Under the pieces are notes generated by a model. It was not told the origin of the DNA and ran no database searches. It worked only from the letters and a program-made list of their open reading frames with translations. From assembly GCF_001187905.1 (NCBI RefSeq), contig NZ_LGIS01000012.1, positions 744,001 to 808,000 of the forward strand: a stretch of DNA of 64,000 nt, in the 5' to 3' direction. A program made the translations under genes and the position numbers. Positions 1 to 9,672 of the stretch are shown here, piece by piece; the stretch's first letter is position 1, and each line of letters starts with the position of its first letter. The stretch comes from Pantoea sp. RIT-PI-b (GTDB taxonomy: Bacteria > Pseudomonadota > Gammaproteobacteria > Enterobacterales > Enterobacteriaceae).

Positions 1-2509
1 AACGCTCGTCACGATAACGACGACGACGCTGGCCGCTTACGCGCAGGTGACGCGGTGAACGACGTGAACGACGCGGCATATTGGCGCTGTCACGGTTCTC
101 GCTATCATCTTGCTCGTCATTGCTGGCTTCCGGATGTTCGATGTACTGAGCACGTGGTGCAGTTTCAGCGGCGGCTTCATGCACAACTGGCGCAGGCGCT
201 TCAGCGGTGACTTCACCGGTATCGCCCACACGTACGCGTTGTGACAGCTGACGCTGTTTACGACGCGGCATCACCTGTACACGCTCTTCTTCCTGCGCAA
301 CATTTTCGTCTACGACGTCAGCCTGAACGACCGGTTCAGCGACTTTCTGATCCTGCTGCTGAGTGCGTTTTTCTTCCTGACGACGACGCTGGCGATCGGC
401 ACGCTGTTCGCGGCGCTGTTGCTGCTGCTCATCACGTTGCTCAAGTGCTTCATCGCTCAGTACAGGACGCGCTTCACGCGGTTCGTTCTGACGCTTGTTG
501 CGACGATTGTCCTGATTGTCACGCGGTTCGCGGGCTTCACGTGGCTCACGTGCTTCGCGCGGCTCGCGTGGTTCACGCGCTTCGCGACCTTCACGCCCCT
601 GACCATTCTCGCCATTACGCGGTGTGCGCTCACGACGATTATTACGACGGTTGTTATTGTTGCGACGCTCGCCACGCTGTTGCGTATTTTCCGCTTCAAC
701 AGCCGCTGGCGTCTCTTGCTGAGTTTCAGCCGGAGCCGCAGCAGGCGTATCGCTGGCAAACAGTTTCTTCAAGCCGTTCAGCAGGCGGGCAACGAAGCCG
801 GTGCTGGTCACTGCAGGTGCGGCAACAGCAGGTTTGGCTTTCGCTTCAACGGCTGGCGCTGGCTGTGTCTCTTTAACCACTTCAACCGGTGCTGGCGGCG
901 CATCTGGCATCGCGAAGGCGGCCAGGGCTGGCTGCTCCGGACGACGACGCTCCGCGTGCTCTTCTTCAGAAGGCAGCGCCATTTCCGCTTCGTGCAGTTT
1001 TGGCAGATGGTAGCTCAGGGTTTGCGTCTCTTCACCGGTGCGGACACGCAGTACAGAGTAATGTGGCGTTTCCATCTGATCGTTTGGCACGATGATGGCA
1101 CGCACGCCGCCCTGACGTTTCTCAATGGCGCTCACCGCATCACGTTTTTCGTTCAGCAGGTAAGAGGCCACCGGAACCGGCACGATCGCATGCACTTCTT
1201 TGGTGTTGTCTTTCAGCGCTTCTTCTTCAATCAGACGCAGAATAGATAGCGACAGCGATTCGTTATCACGGATGGTGCCGGTACCGCTACAGCGTGGGCA
1301 GACGTGATGACTGGATTCACCCAGTGACGGGCTGAGGCGCTGACGCGACATCTCCAGCAAACCGAAGCGTGAAATGTGGCTAATCTGGATGCGTGCACGA
1401 TCCTGACGCACGGCTTCACGCAGACGGTTCTCGACGGCACGCTGGTGACGCACTGGCGTCATATCGATAAAGTCGATAACAATCAGGCCGCCGAGATCGC
1501 GTAGACGCAGTTGGCGAGCGATTTCATCGGCCGCTTCCAGGTTGGTATTAAACGCGGTCTCTTCGATGTCACCGCCGCGCGTAGCACGTGCGGAGTTAAT
1601 ATCAATGGCGGTCAGCGCTTCGGTGCTATCGATAACAATCGAACCGCCTGACGGCAGGCGCACTTCACGCTGGAAGGCAGATTCAATCTGCGATTCAATT
1701 TGGTAATGGCTGAACAGCGGGATTTCACCGGTGTACAGTTTGATTTTGCTGCTAAAGTCGGGACGGCCTAGCGCAGCAATGTGCTGACGCGCCACTTCCA
1801 GAACTTTCGGGTTATCGATGAGGATTTCACCAATATCCTGACGCAGATAATCGCGGAAGGCGCGGACGATAACGTTGCTCTCCTGATGAATCAGGAAAGG
1901 TGCTGGGCGGCTGTCTGCCGCTTTCTTGATTGCTTCCCAGTGCTTCAGACGGAAGCTGAGATCCCACTGCAGCGATTCGGCAGATTTACCGACGCCCGCG
2001 GTGCGAACAATCAGACCCATGCCATCTGGAAGTTCCAGTGCGGAAAGGGCTTCTTTCAACTCGGTACGATCGTCACCCTCAATACGGCGAGAAATACCGC
2101 CAGCACGTGGGTTGTTCGGCATCAATACCAAATAGCTACCGGCCAGCGAAATAAAGGTAGTCAGTGCTGCTCCTTTATTACCGCGCTCCTCTTTATCAAT
2201 CTGAACGATAACTTCCTGACCTTCACGCAGCACATCTTTAATATTCGGACGACCATGTGCGTTGTAGTTGGCCGGGAAGTATTCGCGGGAAATTTCTTTC
2301 AGAGGGAGGAAACCGTGACGTTCAGCACCGTAATCGACAAACGCAGCTTCAAGGCTGGGCTCAACGCGGGTGATTTTACCTTTGTATATGTTGGCTTTTT
2401 TCTGTTCGTGTCCAGGACTTTCAATATCCAGATCGTACAGACGTTGTCCATCAACCAGGGCAACGCGCAACTCCTCCTGCTGAGTTGCGTTAATTAACAT
2501 TCTTTTCAT
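1..2509 (-). CDS. rne: Ribonuclease E (3' part outside window)
   Basis: Endoribonuclease that starts mRNA decay and processes rRNA and tRNA; scaffold of the degradosome at the inner membrane. The frame is open from the ATG at 2509 to the window edge (836 codons, no stop), so the C-terminus is cut off. Reading on the minus strand gives the N-terminal S1 domain, the DNase I-like catalytic half, and the zinc-link motif CPRC near residue 404 that holds the tetramer. Around residue 565-580 an amphipathic stretch ([14 protein letters not shown]) fits the membrane-anchor helix. After it the chain is Arg/Glu/Pro-rich, with tandem PREARE-type hexapeptides at about residues 636-660. Divergent from rluC, as in E. 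coli. The product is certain from the conserved N-terminal half. Confidence 0.97.
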   Translation of the reverse strand, partial: MKRMLINATQQEELRVALVDGQRLYDLDIESPGHEQKKANIYKGKITRVEPSLEAAFVDYGAERHGFLPLKEISREYFPANYNAHGRPNIKDVLREGQEVIVQIDKEERGNKGAALTTFISLAGSYLVLMPNNPRAGGISRRIEGDDRTELKEALSALELPDGMGLIVRTAGVGKSAESLQWDLSFRLKHWEAIKKAADSRPAPFLIHQESNVIVRAFRDYLRQDIGEILIDNPKVLEVARQHIAALGRPDFSSKIKLYTGEIPLFSHYQIESQIESAFQREVRLPSGGSIVIDSTEALTAIDINSARATRGGDIEETAFNTNLEAADEIARQLRLRDLGGLIVIDFIDMTPVRHQRAVENRLREAVRQDRARIQISHISRFGLLEMSRQRLSPSLGESSHHVCPRCSGTGTIRDNESLSLSILRLIEEEALKDNTKEVHAIVPVPVASYLLNEKRDAVSAIEKRQGGVRAIIVPNDQMETPHYSVLRVRTGEETQTLSYHLPKLHEAEMALPSEEEHAERRRPEQPALAAFAMPDAPPAPVEVVKETQPAPAVEAKAKPAVAAPAVTSTGFVARLLNGLKKLFASDTPAAAPAETQQETPAAVEAENTQQRGERRNNNNRRNNRRERTPRNGENGQGREGREAREPREPREAREPREAREPRDNQDNRRNKRQNEPREARPVLSDEALEQRDEQQQQRREQRADRQRRRQEEKRTQQQDQKVAEPVVQADVVDENVAQEEERVQVMPRRKQRQLSQRVRVGDTGEVTAEAPAPVVHEAAAETAPRAQYIEHPEASNDEQDDSENRDSANMPRRSRRSPRHLRVSGQRRRRYRDER

Positions 2510-3081
2510 CGTGACTTACTCGTTATTCTCACATGAGTGATGTAGCTGCGGGCATCGTTACCCTGGACGAGAATCAACCGATGACCCCGTGTCTTAATGC
2601 ACAGACGTCAACCTCACGGTTGTCGGCGGCTAAAGGGGCGCAAATCTTGTCGGTGGCCTGTTTTTCATAAGGAAATCCAGCGCCTGAAGGTGGAAGTGTT
2701 ACAGAGTATTCAAAAATCCACTCATCCTAGTCTGTCGTCCAGGCCGCAACCCGCAGCCCGCTAAGTGCCTGATTTAACATTACGTCTTACGCCATTGCTG
2801 CGTGTCCGTTCAATCCGGCAAAATGACTTATTTCGCTCTTTTTCCTGCCTGAATCTTTCCAGGGCAGAAACACCTGCATTATTCCATTGCTCACCAACAT
2901 ATAGCAAGGCGACTTTTGCCAAGCTGAGAAGTTTATTCATCCTTAACCTGTTCATTTGCAGGGCTAATCATCGCATCGTTGAAAATGTCGCCATTTTCAA
3001 CGTTTCGTGACGCGACAAAGAGAGAGTTAAGCACAGAAAAAGGGGTGGCGCTATCCAGGGACACTAATTAGAATCGCCGCC
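2510..3081. other. rne-rluC divergent intergenic region (rne 5' leader)
   Basis: This 572-bp gap separates the divergent starts of rne and rluC. In E. coli the rne mRNA has a leader of about 360 nt that RNase E cleaves to autoregulate itself; the gap here is long enough for the same arrangement. I see no convincing gene in it: two overlapping short frames (2761-2955 minus, 2765-3010 plus) have no ribosome binding site or recognisable family. The leader hairpins were not resolved by eye. Confidence 0.6.
2898..2906 (-). promoter_or_regulatory. Candidate rne promoter (extended -10)
   Basis: On the minus strand this reads TGC-TATATG, an extended -10 element (TGn plus hexamer). Transcription would start near 2891 and give a leader of about 380 nt, close to the E. 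coli rne leader length. The -35 position at proper spacing (CAGCTT) is poor, as often with extended -10 promoters. Inferred from motif and distance only. Confidence 0.35.
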
Positions 3082-4038
3082 ATGAAAACAGAGAATCCCG
3101 GCGTACAGTATGTCGCCATCACGGCTGAAAATGCCGGACAACGTATTGATAACTTTTTGCGCACCCAACTCAAGGGCGTGCCAAAAAGCATGATTTATCG
3201 CATTTTGCGTAAAGGTGAAGTGCGGGTGAACAAAAAACGCGTGAAACCCGAATACAAGCTGGAGGATGGCGACGAGCTGCGCATTCCGCCAGTGCGGGTT
3301 GCCGAGCGCGAGGAAAATACCGTTTCACCGAAGCTGGATAAAGTTGCGGCTCTGACCAACGCCATTCTGTACGAAGATGACTATTTGATGGTGATGAATA
3401 AACCCTCCGGTACAGCGGTGCACGGCGGCAGCGGATTAAGTTTTGGCGTAATTGAAGGATTGCGCGCGTTGCGTCCGGAAGCGCGTTTTCTCGAGTTAGT
3501 GCATCGCCTCGATCGCGATACTTCTGGCATCTTGCTGGTGGCGAAGAAGCGCTCGGCGCTGCGTTCGCTGCATGAGCAACTGCGCGAGAAGGGCATGCAG
3601 AAAGATTATCTGGCGCTGGTGCGCGGTGACTGGCCATCGCATCTGAAAGTGGTGCAGGCACCACTGCTGAAGAATATTTTGCAGAGTGGTGAGCGCGTAG
3701 TGCGCGTGAGTGCTGAGGGTAAGCCCTCCGAGACGCGCTTTAAGGTTGAAGAGCGCTTCGGCTTTGCGACCCTGGTTAAAGCGAGCCCGGTGACGGGGCG
3801 TACGCATCAGATCCGCGTCCATACGCTGCATGGCGGACATCCCATCGCTTTTGACGATCGCTATGGCGATCGCGAATTTGACGCGCAGCTTAGTTCGACC
3901 GGCTTATCTCGGCTGTTCCTGCATGCCGCCGCGTTGACTTTTACCCATCCCAACACCGGAGAAGTGCTGCGGATGGAGGCGCCACTGGATGGCGCACTGA
4001 AGCACTGCCTGGCACAGCTGCGCCAGAAAAAAGCCTGA
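3082..4038 (+). CDS. rluC: 23S rRNA pseudouridine synthase C (955/2504/2580)
   Basis: Isomerises three uridines of 23S rRNA to pseudouridine in the cytoplasm. The 318-residue chain has an N-terminal S4 RNA-binding domain (about residues 20-80) and then the RluA-type catalytic domain. The catalytic motif HRLDRDTSG places the essential aspartate at residue 144, as in E. coli RluC. The start at 3082 gives a product of the family's usual length. It diverges from rne, the same arrangement as in E. coli, where rne and rluC mRNAs begin in the shared gap. Nothing unusual. Confidence 0.96.
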   Translation: MKTENPGVQYVAITAENAGQRIDNFLRTQLKGVPKSMIYRILRKGEVRVNKKRVKPEYKLEDGDELRIPPVRVAEREENTVSPKLDKVAALTNAILYEDDYLMVMNKPSGTAVHGGSGLSFGVIEGLRALRPEARFLELVHRLDRDTSGILLVAKKRSALRSLHEQLREKGMQKDYLALVRGDWPSHLKVVQAPLLKNILQSGERVVRVSAEGKPSETRFKVEERFGFATLVKASPVTGRTHQIRVHTLHGGHPIAFDDRYGDREFDAQLSSTGLSRLFLHAAALTFTHPNTGEVLRMEAPLDGALKHCLAQLRQKKA

Positions 4039-4049
4039 TTACGCGGGCA

Positions 4050-4634
4050 TCAACATAGCGCGTTGATGCCCGCCGCTCTTAGCATCTCATTCAAAGCAAT
4101 CAGCGGTAAGCCAATTAAGGTATTGGGATCGCGTCCTTCCAGTTTATCGAACAAACAAATCCCTAATCCCTCACTTTTAAAGCTACCTGCGCATTGCAGC
4201 GGCTGCTCCTTCTCCACATAACCGCGTATCTCTTCTGCACTTAACTGACGGAAATGGACAGTAAAAGGTTCGCAAATAACCCACCGTTTGCCGCTCTGCG
4301 GTTGTATCAGCGCCAGCCCGGTATAAAAGGTTATGGCGTTGCCGCTGGCAGCAGCGAGCTGACGGCAGGCGTTCTCTACGGTATGCGGCTTGCCGGTAAT
4401 CTCGCCATTTAACACGCAGACCTGATCGGAACCGATAATCCAGCTATTGGGATGATGTCCAGCAAGCGCCTCTGCCTTGGCTAAGGCCAGACGCTGCACC
4501 AGCTCGGGTGCCGATTCATCCATCAGCGGTGTTTCGTCACAATCGGGCGCAGCGGTAATAAAAGGCAGGCCCAATTTGTTCAGCAGCGCCTGACGAAAAG
4601 GGGAGGTTGAAGCTAATACCAAAGGTGTCATCAT
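4050..4634 (-). CDS. yceF: 7-methyl-GTP pyrophosphatase (Maf family, YceF)
   Basis: Maf-type nucleotide pyrophosphatase of 194 residues; the YceF subgroup hydrolyses m7GTP and is thought to clear modified nucleotides. Conserved features visible are the N-terminal [10 protein letters not shown] motif, the central IIGSDQV motif with the catalytic aspartate near residue 70, and the GLPL motif near the C-terminus. It faces rluC tail to tail with an 11-bp gap and is divergent from yceD, as in E. coli. The frame begins with two Met codons (4634 or 4631); either could be the start. Confidence 0.93.
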   Translation of the reverse strand: MMTPLVLASTSPFRQALLNKLGLPFITAAPDCDETPLMDESAPELVQRLALAKAEALAGHHPNSWIIGSDQVCVLNGEITGKPHTVENACRQLAAASGNAITFYTGLALIQPQSGKRWVICEPFTVHFRQLSAEEIRGYVEKEQPLQCAGSFKSEGLGICLFDKLEGRDPNTLIGLPLIALNEMLRAAGINALC

Positions 4635-4736
4635 TTTTTTTCAGAATAGATAGCGTAAAGATGACAGTCATTTTAAACTATGCGCCGCACTGGATGCGAC
4701 TAACGGGTGAAAGATGCCGTAAACCGGCCTTTTTCT

Positions 4737-4765
4737 TTGACTCTATGACGTTACAAAGTTAATAT
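4737..4765 (+). promoter_or_regulatory. Sigma-70 promoter of yceD-rpmF-plsX-fab block
   Basis: A -35 TTGACT at 4737-4742 and a -10 TAATAT at 4760-4765 are separated by exactly 17 bp, an almost ideal sigma-70 promoter. Transcription should begin near 4772, only about three bases before the yceD ATG at 4775, so the yceD mRNA would be nearly leaderless. No Shine-Dalgarno sequence is seen before yceD, which agrees with this. Confidence 0.75.
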
Positions 4766-4774
4766 GCGCGCCCT

Positions 4775-5296
4775 ATGCAAAAGGTAAAATTACCCCTGAC
4801 GCTCGATCCGGTCCGCGCCGCGCAAAAACGCCTTGATTATCATGGTGTTTATGCACCTGAATTGGTGGCGCGCTTGGCCGAAACGGTCGTGAGTGTGGAC
4901 AGTGAAGTTGAATGCGATATGTCGTTTGCGGTTGACAACCAGCGCCTCGCCGTTCTGCAAGGAACAGCCGAAGTGCAGGTGACTCTGTCATGTCAACGCT
5001 GCAACCAGTCGTTTCCACGTCATGTTCACGTAAGCTATTGCTTCAGTCCTGTCTCTTCTGATGAACAGGCCGAAGCACTGCCGGAAGCCTACGAGCCAGT
5101 TGATGTCAATGATTTTGGTGAGATCGACTTGCTGGCGGTGATCGAAGATGAACTCATCCTCGCGCTGCCCGTGGTTCCGGTGCATGATTCTGAACACTGT
5201 GAAGTGTCCGACGCGGACATGGTATTTGGTCAATTGCCTCCAGAGGCAGAAAAACCAAATCCGTTTGCCGTATTAGCCAGTTTAAAGCGTAAGTAA
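4775..5296 (+). CDS. yceD: DUF177 protein YceD (23S rRNA accumulation protein)
   Basis: Conserved 173-residue protein of the DUF177 family; members are needed for normal 23S rRNA accumulation in bacteria and chloroplasts. Biochemical function is not settled. The chain has the family's CxRC pair (CQRC, near residue 75), an acidic middle and the conserved C-terminal [12 protein letters not shown]. It starts just after a strong promoter and ends 14 bp before rpmF; the yceD-rpmF pairing is conserved in many bacteria. The start at 4775 ([12 protein letters not shown]) matches E. coli. Confidence 0.94.
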   Translation: MQKVKLPLTLDPVRAAQKRLDYHGVYAPELVARLAETVVSVDSEVECDMSFAVDNQRLAVLQGTAEVQVTLSCQRCNQSFPRHVHVSYCFSPVSSDEQAEALPEAYEPVDVNDFGEIDLLAVIEDELILALPVVPVHDSEHCEVSDADMVFGQLPPEAEKPNPFAVLASLKRK

Positions 5297-5310
5297 TAGG
5301 AGTAAGGTCC

Positions 5311-5481
5311 ATGGCCGTACAACAGAATAAACCAACCCGTTCTAAGCGTGGTATGCGTCGTTCACACGATGCTCTGACCACTGCTGCTCTGTCAGTAGAT
5401 AAAGTTTCTGGCGAAACTCATCTGCGTCACCATATCACTGCGGATGGTTACTACCGCGGTCGCAAGGTTATCACCAAGTAA
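5311..5481 (+). CDS. rpmF: 50S ribosomal protein L32
   Basis: A 56-residue basic protein reading [20 protein letters not shown] at its start and ending in GRKVITK, which is L32 of the large ribosomal subunit. A good ribosome binding site (AGGAG, 5299-5303) precedes the ATG. It is co-transcribed with yceD and followed 26 bp later by plsX, coupling ribosome and membrane lipid synthesis genes as in E. coli. Codon use is that of a highly expressed gene. Confidence 0.97.
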   Translation: MAVQQNKPTRSKRGMRRSHDALTTAALSVDKVSGETHLRHHITADGYYRGRKVITK

Positions 5482-5507
5482 TCCTCGCGATTACACAAGG
5501 CGATACC

Positions 5508-6548
5508 TTGACACGTTTGACCCTGGCAGTTGATGCCATGGGCGGGGATTTCGGTCCCTGCGTGACAGTGCCTGCAGCCTTGCAGGCACTGGCCTCTCAT
5601 TCGGAGCTGGTTCTTCTTCTGGTCGGTGATCCCGACATCATCTCGTCATTTCTTGCCAAAGCGGATTCCTCGTTACAGAGGCGTGTGCAGGTTATTCCTG
5701 CCGAATCGGTTATTGCAAATGATGCCAAACCCTCTCAGGCAATTCGTAACAGCCGCGGCAGTTCAATGCGTGTGGCGTTAGAGTTGGTGAAAGAGGGTAA
5801 AGCGCAAGCCTGTGTCAGTGCGGGAAATACCGGCGCGTTGATGGGGTTGGCGAAAATGTTATTAAAACCGCTGGATGGCATAGATCGTCCGGCGCTGATG
5901 ACGGTTTTACCGCATCAGCAACATGGCAAAACGGTGGTGCTGGATCTCGGTGCCAACGTCGAATCTGACAGCGCCATGCTGGTGCAGTTTGCGATTATGG
6001 GCGCAGTGATGGCCGAAGAAGTGCTGGAGATCGCCCAGCCGCGGGTGGCGTTGCTGAATATTGGTCAGGAAGAGACTAAAGGATTGGAAACAATCCGCGC
6101 CGCATCTGCGGTGCTGCGAGCGTCACCGCAAATCAACTATATTGGTTATCTTGAGGGGAACGATCTCCTCACCGGCAAGACGGATGTGCTGGTCTGTGAT
6201 GGCTTCGTGGGTAACGTCACGTTGAAGACCATGGAAGGCGTGGTAAGAATGTTCCTCTCTCTGCTGAAATCATCAGAGGAAGGAAAAAAACGGGCCTGGT
6301 GGCTAAAATTGTTGGGGCGCTGGATTCAAAAGCGCCTGGCAAAGCGTTTCGGCCACCTCAACCCCGACCAGTACAATGGCGCTTGTCTGTTAGGATTGCG
6401 CGGGACAGTGATCAAAAGCCACGGTGCGGCGAATCAACGTGCATTTGCCGTGGCGATAGAGCAGGCAGAGCAGACGGTGCGAAGGCAAGTCCCAGAGAGG
6501 ATTGCGGCGCGCCTTGACACTGTATTAGCCAGGAGTGACAAAGCGTAG
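5508..6548 (+). CDS. plsX: Phosphate acyltransferase PlsX
   Basis: Makes acyl-phosphate from acyl-ACP, the first step towards phosphatidic acid in the PlsX/PlsY route; peripheral membrane protein. The 346-residue chain begins [17 protein letters not shown] from a TTG start codon, the same N-terminus as E. coli PlsX. The nucleotide/acyl-fold motifs [10 protein letters not shown] and [15 protein letters not shown] are present. The C-terminus is about ten residues shorter than I recall for E. coli. Its TAG stop touches the fabH ATG directly, so the two are probably translationally coupled. Confidence 0.95.
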   Translation: MTRLTLAVDAMGGDFGPCVTVPAALQALASHSELVLLLVGDPDIISSFLAKADSSLQRRVQVIPAESVIANDAKPSQAIRNSRGSSMRVALELVKEGKAQACVSAGNTGALMGLAKMLLKPLDGIDRPALMTVLPHQQHGKTVVLDLGANVESDSAMLVQFAIMGAVMAEEVLEIAQPRVALLNIGQEETKGLETIRAASAVLRASPQINYIGYLEGNDLLTGKTDVLVCDGFVGNVTLKTMEGVVRMFLSLLKSSEEGKKRAWWLKLLGRWIQKRLAKRFGHLNPDQYNGACLLGLRGTVIKSHGAANQRAFAVAIEQAEQTVRRQVPERIAARLDTVLARSDKA

Positions 6549-7502
6549 ATGTTTACCAAAATTATCGGTACGGGCAGCTATTTGCCTGAGCAGATTCGCT
6601 CTAACGCGGATCTGGAAAAAATGGTCGAGACGACGGACGAGTGGATTGTCACCCGTACCGGCATCCGTGAGCGCCGCATTGCAGCACCGGATGAAACGGT
6701 CGCCACCATGGGCTTCACCGCAGCACAACGCGCGCTGGAAATGGCGGGTGTGAATGCGAGCGACGTTGGCCTGATCATTGTGGCCACGACGTCCTCCAGC
6801 CATGCCTTCCCAAGTTCTGCATGCATGATCCAGCAAATGCTGGAGATCAATGACTGCGCCGCTTTCGATTTGGCCGCTGCCTGTGCGGGCTTCACCTATG
6901 CACTGAGCGTTGCCGATCAATACATCAAGAATGGTGTCGTTAAACATGCTCTGGTGATCGGCGCAGACGTGTTAGCACGTACGCTCGATCCCAACGATCG
7001 CGGCACCATTATTCTGTTCGGTGATGGCGCGGGCGCTGTGGTGCTGAGCCAGAGCCAAGAGCCAGGCATCCTTTCCACTCATCTACACGCCGATGGCCGT
7101 TACAGCAAGCTGTTAACGCTGCCGTATCAGGATCGTGCCCATCAGGATGAGCCGGCTTATCTGACGATGGCGGGCAATGAAGTCTTCAAAGTGGCGGTGA
7201 CTGAACTGGCGCACATTGTTGATGAAACCCTGCAAGCCAACAATCTCGATCGTGAAATGCTCGACTGGCTGGTGCCGCATCAAGCGAACCTGCGCATAAT
7301 TAGCGCAACCGCCAAAAAGCTGGGCATGGGCATGGAGAAAGTGGTGGTCACGCTGGATCGCCACGGCAATACCTCAGCCGCTTCCGTGCCAAGTGCGCTG
7401 GATGAAGCGGTGCGTGATGGCCGTATCAAGCCGGGACAACTGATTTTGCTAGAGGCCTTTGGTGGTGGTTTCACCTGGGGTTCTGCACTGGTTCGCTTTT
7501 GA
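6549..7502 (+). CDS. fabH: 3-oxoacyl-ACP synthase III (KAS III)
   Basis: Condenses acetyl-CoA with malonyl-ACP to start fatty acid chains. The 317-residue length equals E. coli FabH. The catalytic triad is visible: Cys112 in AAACAGF, a histidine in VPHQANLRI and an asparagine in RHGNTSAA. The glycine-rich C-terminal loop FGGGFTWGS is also present. It begins immediately after the plsX stop and is followed by fabD, making the standard plsX-fabHDG-acpP-fabF order. Confidence 0.97.
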   Translation: MFTKIIGTGSYLPEQIRSNADLEKMVETTDEWIVTRTGIRERRIAAPDETVATMGFTAAQRALEMAGVNASDVGLIIVATTSSSHAFPSSACMIQQMLEINDCAAFDLAAACAGFTYALSVADQYIKNGVVKHALVIGADVLARTLDPNDRGTIILFGDGAGAVVLSQSQEPGILSTHLHADGRYSKLLTLPYQDRAHQDEPAYLTMAGNEVFKVAVTELAHIVDETLQANNLDREMLDWLVPHQANLRIISATAKKLGMGMEKVVVTLDRHGNTSAASVPSALDEAVRDGRIKPGQLILLEAFGGGFTWGSALVRF

Positions 7503-7518
7503 TTGACAGGAACGAAAG

Positions 7519-8451
7519 ATGACGCAATTTGCTTATGTTTTCCCAGGACAGGGATCGCAGACTGTCGGCATGTTAGCCGAGCTGGCTGCCGAAAATCCGC
7601 AGGTTGAAGCCACTTTCCGTGAAGCTTCTGACGCGCTGGGTTATGACTTATGGCAGTTAGTCCAGCAAGGACCGGCTGAAGAGTTGAATAAAACCTGGCA
7701 GACGCAGCCTGCGTTGCTGGCAGCTTCAGTTGCTATCTATCGTGTGTTGCAGAGCAAGAACGCGCTGCCGCCAACACTGATGGCTGGTCACAGTCTTGGT
7801 GAGTATTCTGCACTGGTTTGTGCTGGTGTACTCGACTTCGCGGATGCCATTAAACTGGTTGAGCTGCGTGGCAAATTAATGCAGGAAGCGGTGCCAGAAG
7901 GCACGGGCGCAATGCAGGCTATTATTGGTCTGGACGATGAGTCCATTCGTAAAGCCTGCGAAGAGAGTGCGCAAGGCCAAGTGGTTTCACCGGTCAATTT
8001 CAACTCGCCAGGTCAGGTAGTGATCGCCGGTAATAAAGAAGCGGTTGAGCGTGCAGGTGCAGCGTGTAAAGCTGCTGGCGCCAAACGTGCGCTGCCATTG
8101 CCGGTGAGCGTGCCGTCACATTGCGCGCTGATGAAGCCGGCAGCCGATAAACTGGCGGTTGCGCTGGAAGCTATTACCTTTAACGCACCTGCCGTACCGG
8201 TGGTTAATAACGTTGATGTGAAGTGTGAAACCGACGGCGCTGCGATTCGAAGCGCGCTGGTACGTCAGCTGTATAGCCCAGTGCGCTGGACCGAAGCGGT
8301 CGAATTTATTGCTACGCAAGGCGTAGAACAGCTGCTGGAGATCGGTCCAGGCAAAGTCCTGACCGGTCTGACCAAACGTATTGTGGATAGCCTGAGTGCC
8401 GCTGCCGTGAACGATTCTGCTTCACTGAGTGCGGCGCTTACACAGGAATAA
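7519..8451 (+). CDS. fabD: Malonyl-CoA:ACP transacylase
   Basis: Moves malonate from CoA to acyl carrier protein. The 310-residue protein carries the GHSLGEYSAL nucleophile elbow with Ser92, the oxyanion loop PGQGSQ near residue 9, and the active-site histidine in PSHCALM near residue 200. A ribosome binding site (CAGGA) precedes the ATG. It sits between fabH and fabG in the fatty acid block. Confidence 0.97.
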   Translation: MTQFAYVFPGQGSQTVGMLAELAAENPQVEATFREASDALGYDLWQLVQQGPAEELNKTWQTQPALLAASVAIYRVLQSKNALPPTLMAGHSLGEYSALVCAGVLDFADAIKLVELRGKLMQEAVPEGTGAMQAIIGLDDESIRKACEESAQGQVVSPVNFNSPGQVVIAGNKEAVERAGAACKAAGAKRALPLPVSVPSHCALMKPAADKLAVALEAITFNAPAVPVVNNVDVKCETDGAAIRSALVRQLYSPVRWTEAVEFIATQGVEQLLEIGPGKVLTGLTKRIVDSLSAAAVNDSASLSAALTQE

Positions 8452-8461
8452 GAGGAAAAAC

Positions 8462-9196
8462 ATGAGCTTTGAAGGTAAAGTAGCGCTGGTTACCGGTGCA
8501 AGCCGTGGTATCGGTCGCGCCATTGCGGAAACGCTGGCTGCACGCGGTGCAAAAGTGGTGGGAACTGCCACCAGTGCAAGCGGTGCAGAAGCAATCAGTG
8601 CTTACCTCGGCGACAAGGGCAAAGGCCTGCTGCTGAACGTCACTGATGCAGCCTCAATTGAGAGCGTCCTCGAACAAGTTCGCGCCGAATTTGGCGAAGT
8701 GGACATTTTAGTCAATAATGCAGGCATTACGCGTGACAATCTGTTGATGCGCATGAAAGACGATGAATGGGCGGATATCCTTGATACCAACCTGACATCG
8801 GTCTTCCGTCTTTCTAAGGCGGTTATGCGTGCCATGATGAAAAAACGCGTGGGCCGTATCATTACCATCGGTTCTGTAGTTGGGACCATGGGTAACGCGG
8901 GTCAGGCAAACTATGCGGCAGCAAAAGCAGGTTTGATTGGCTTTAGCAAATCACTGGCGCGAGAAATTGCGTCACGTGGCATTACTGTAAACGTCGTGGC
9001 TCCGGGCTTTATTGAGACGGACATGACGCGTGCACTGAACGAAGATCAACGTTCGGGTATTTTGGCAGAAGTTCCTGCAGGTCGTTTAGGTGACCCGCAG
9101 GAGATTGCCAATGCTGTTGCATTCTTAGCCTCTGACGAAGCAGCCTACATCACGGGTGAGACGCTTCATGTCAACGGCGGCATGTACATGGTCTGA
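8462..9196 (+). CDS. fabG: 3-oxoacyl-ACP reductase
   Basis: NADPH-dependent short-chain dehydrogenase that makes 3-hydroxyacyl-ACP. The start chosen is the ATG at 8462 (MSFEGKVALVTGAS), preceded by AGAGGAAAAAC; it gives 244 residues, the E. coli length. An upstream in-frame start at 8429 would overlap fabD and adds an unrelated basic peptide. The TGASRGIG cofactor motif and the Ser/Tyr/Lys catalytic residues (GSVVGTMG...NYAAAKAG) are intact. Confidence 0.97.
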   Translation: MSFEGKVALVTGASRGIGRAIAETLAARGAKVVGTATSASGAEAISAYLGDKGKGLLLNVTDAASIESVLEQVRAEFGEVDILVNNAGITRDNLLMRMKDDEWADILDTNLTSVFRLSKAVMRAMMKKRVGRIITIGSVVGTMGNAGQANYAAAKAGLIGFSKSLAREIASRGITVNVVAPGFIETDMTRALNEDQRSGILAEVPAGRLGDPQEIANAVAFLASDEAAYITGETLHVNGGMYMV

Positions 9197-9219
9197 TAAT
9201 CACGAAAACATTTGCTTTA

Positions 9220-9239
9220 TCTGCGGTAAACACCGCAGA
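9220..9239 (+). other. fabG-acpP hairpin without U-tract
   Basis: A perfect inverted repeat (CTGCGGT at 9221-9227, ACCGCAG at 9232-9238, extended by one A-T pair) follows the fabG stop. It has no run of T after it, so it is more likely an mRNA-stabilising or processing hairpin than a terminator. Confidence 0.45.
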
Positions 9240-9273
9240 ATAACGCAAAATCGTGGTTCGACCAGCCGGGATT

Positions 9274-9302
9274 TTGTTGCATCTTTTTCAACATTTTATA
9301 CA
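9274..9302 (+). promoter_or_regulatory. Candidate acpP promoter
   Basis: A -10 TATACA at 9297-9302 lies 17 bp after a weak -35 TTGTTG (9274-9279). The short leader then holds a TCGC-GAAA-GCGA hairpin before the acpP ribosome binding site. A separate strong promoter for acpP is expected, because acyl carrier protein is one of the most abundant proteins of the cell. Confidence 0.55.
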
Positions 9303-9349
9303 CTACGAAAACCATCGCGAAAGCGAGTTTTGATAGGAAATTAAATAGT

Positions 9350-9586
9350 ATGAGCGATATCGAACAACGCGTTAAGAAAATCGTAGCTGAGCAGCTGGGT
9401 GTTAAAGAAGACGAAGTGATTAACACTGCTTCTTTCGTTGAAGACCTTGGTGCAGATTCTCTTGACACCGTTGAGCTGGTAATGGCTCTGGAAGAAGAGT
9501 TTGATACTGAAATTCCAGACGAAGAAGCTGAGAAAATCACTACCGTTCAGGCAGCGATCGACTACATCAATAGCCATCAAGGCTAA
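9350..9586 (+). CDS. acpP: Acyl carrier protein
   Basis: Acidic 78-residue carrier of growing acyl chains. The DSLDTVELV motif contains the serine (residue 37 counting the initiator Met) that takes the 4'-phosphopantetheine arm. A clean AGGAAA ribosome binding site precedes the ATG. The gene has its own promoter region upstream and a hairpin with a T-run just downstream, consistent with separate high-level expression inside the fab block. Confidence 0.98.
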   Translation: MSDIEQRVKKIVAEQLGVKEDEVINTASFVEDLGADSLDTVELVMALEEEFDTEIPDEEAEKITTVQAAIDYINSHQG

Positions 9587-9595
9587 TGAATATCT

Positions 9596-9625
9596 TCAGG
9601 CGGTCACCTCGACCGCCTGAGTTTT
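9596..9625 (+). terminator. acpP-fabF terminator or attenuator
   Basis: Ten-bp stem TCAGGCGGTC (9596-9605) and GACCGCCTGA (9611-9620) with a five-base loop, followed by GTTTT. It should end part of the acpP transcripts, letting a minor share read on into fabF. Confidence 0.75.
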
Positions 9626-9672
9626 ATGTTTGCCCCACATAGCGTTATTTTTTCCCTCCCTGGAGGACGTGC

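Noticed and set aside
2761..3010. Two opposing short frames in the rne-rluC gap
   Set aside because: They lie in the expected rne leader, lack ribosome sites and match nothing known.
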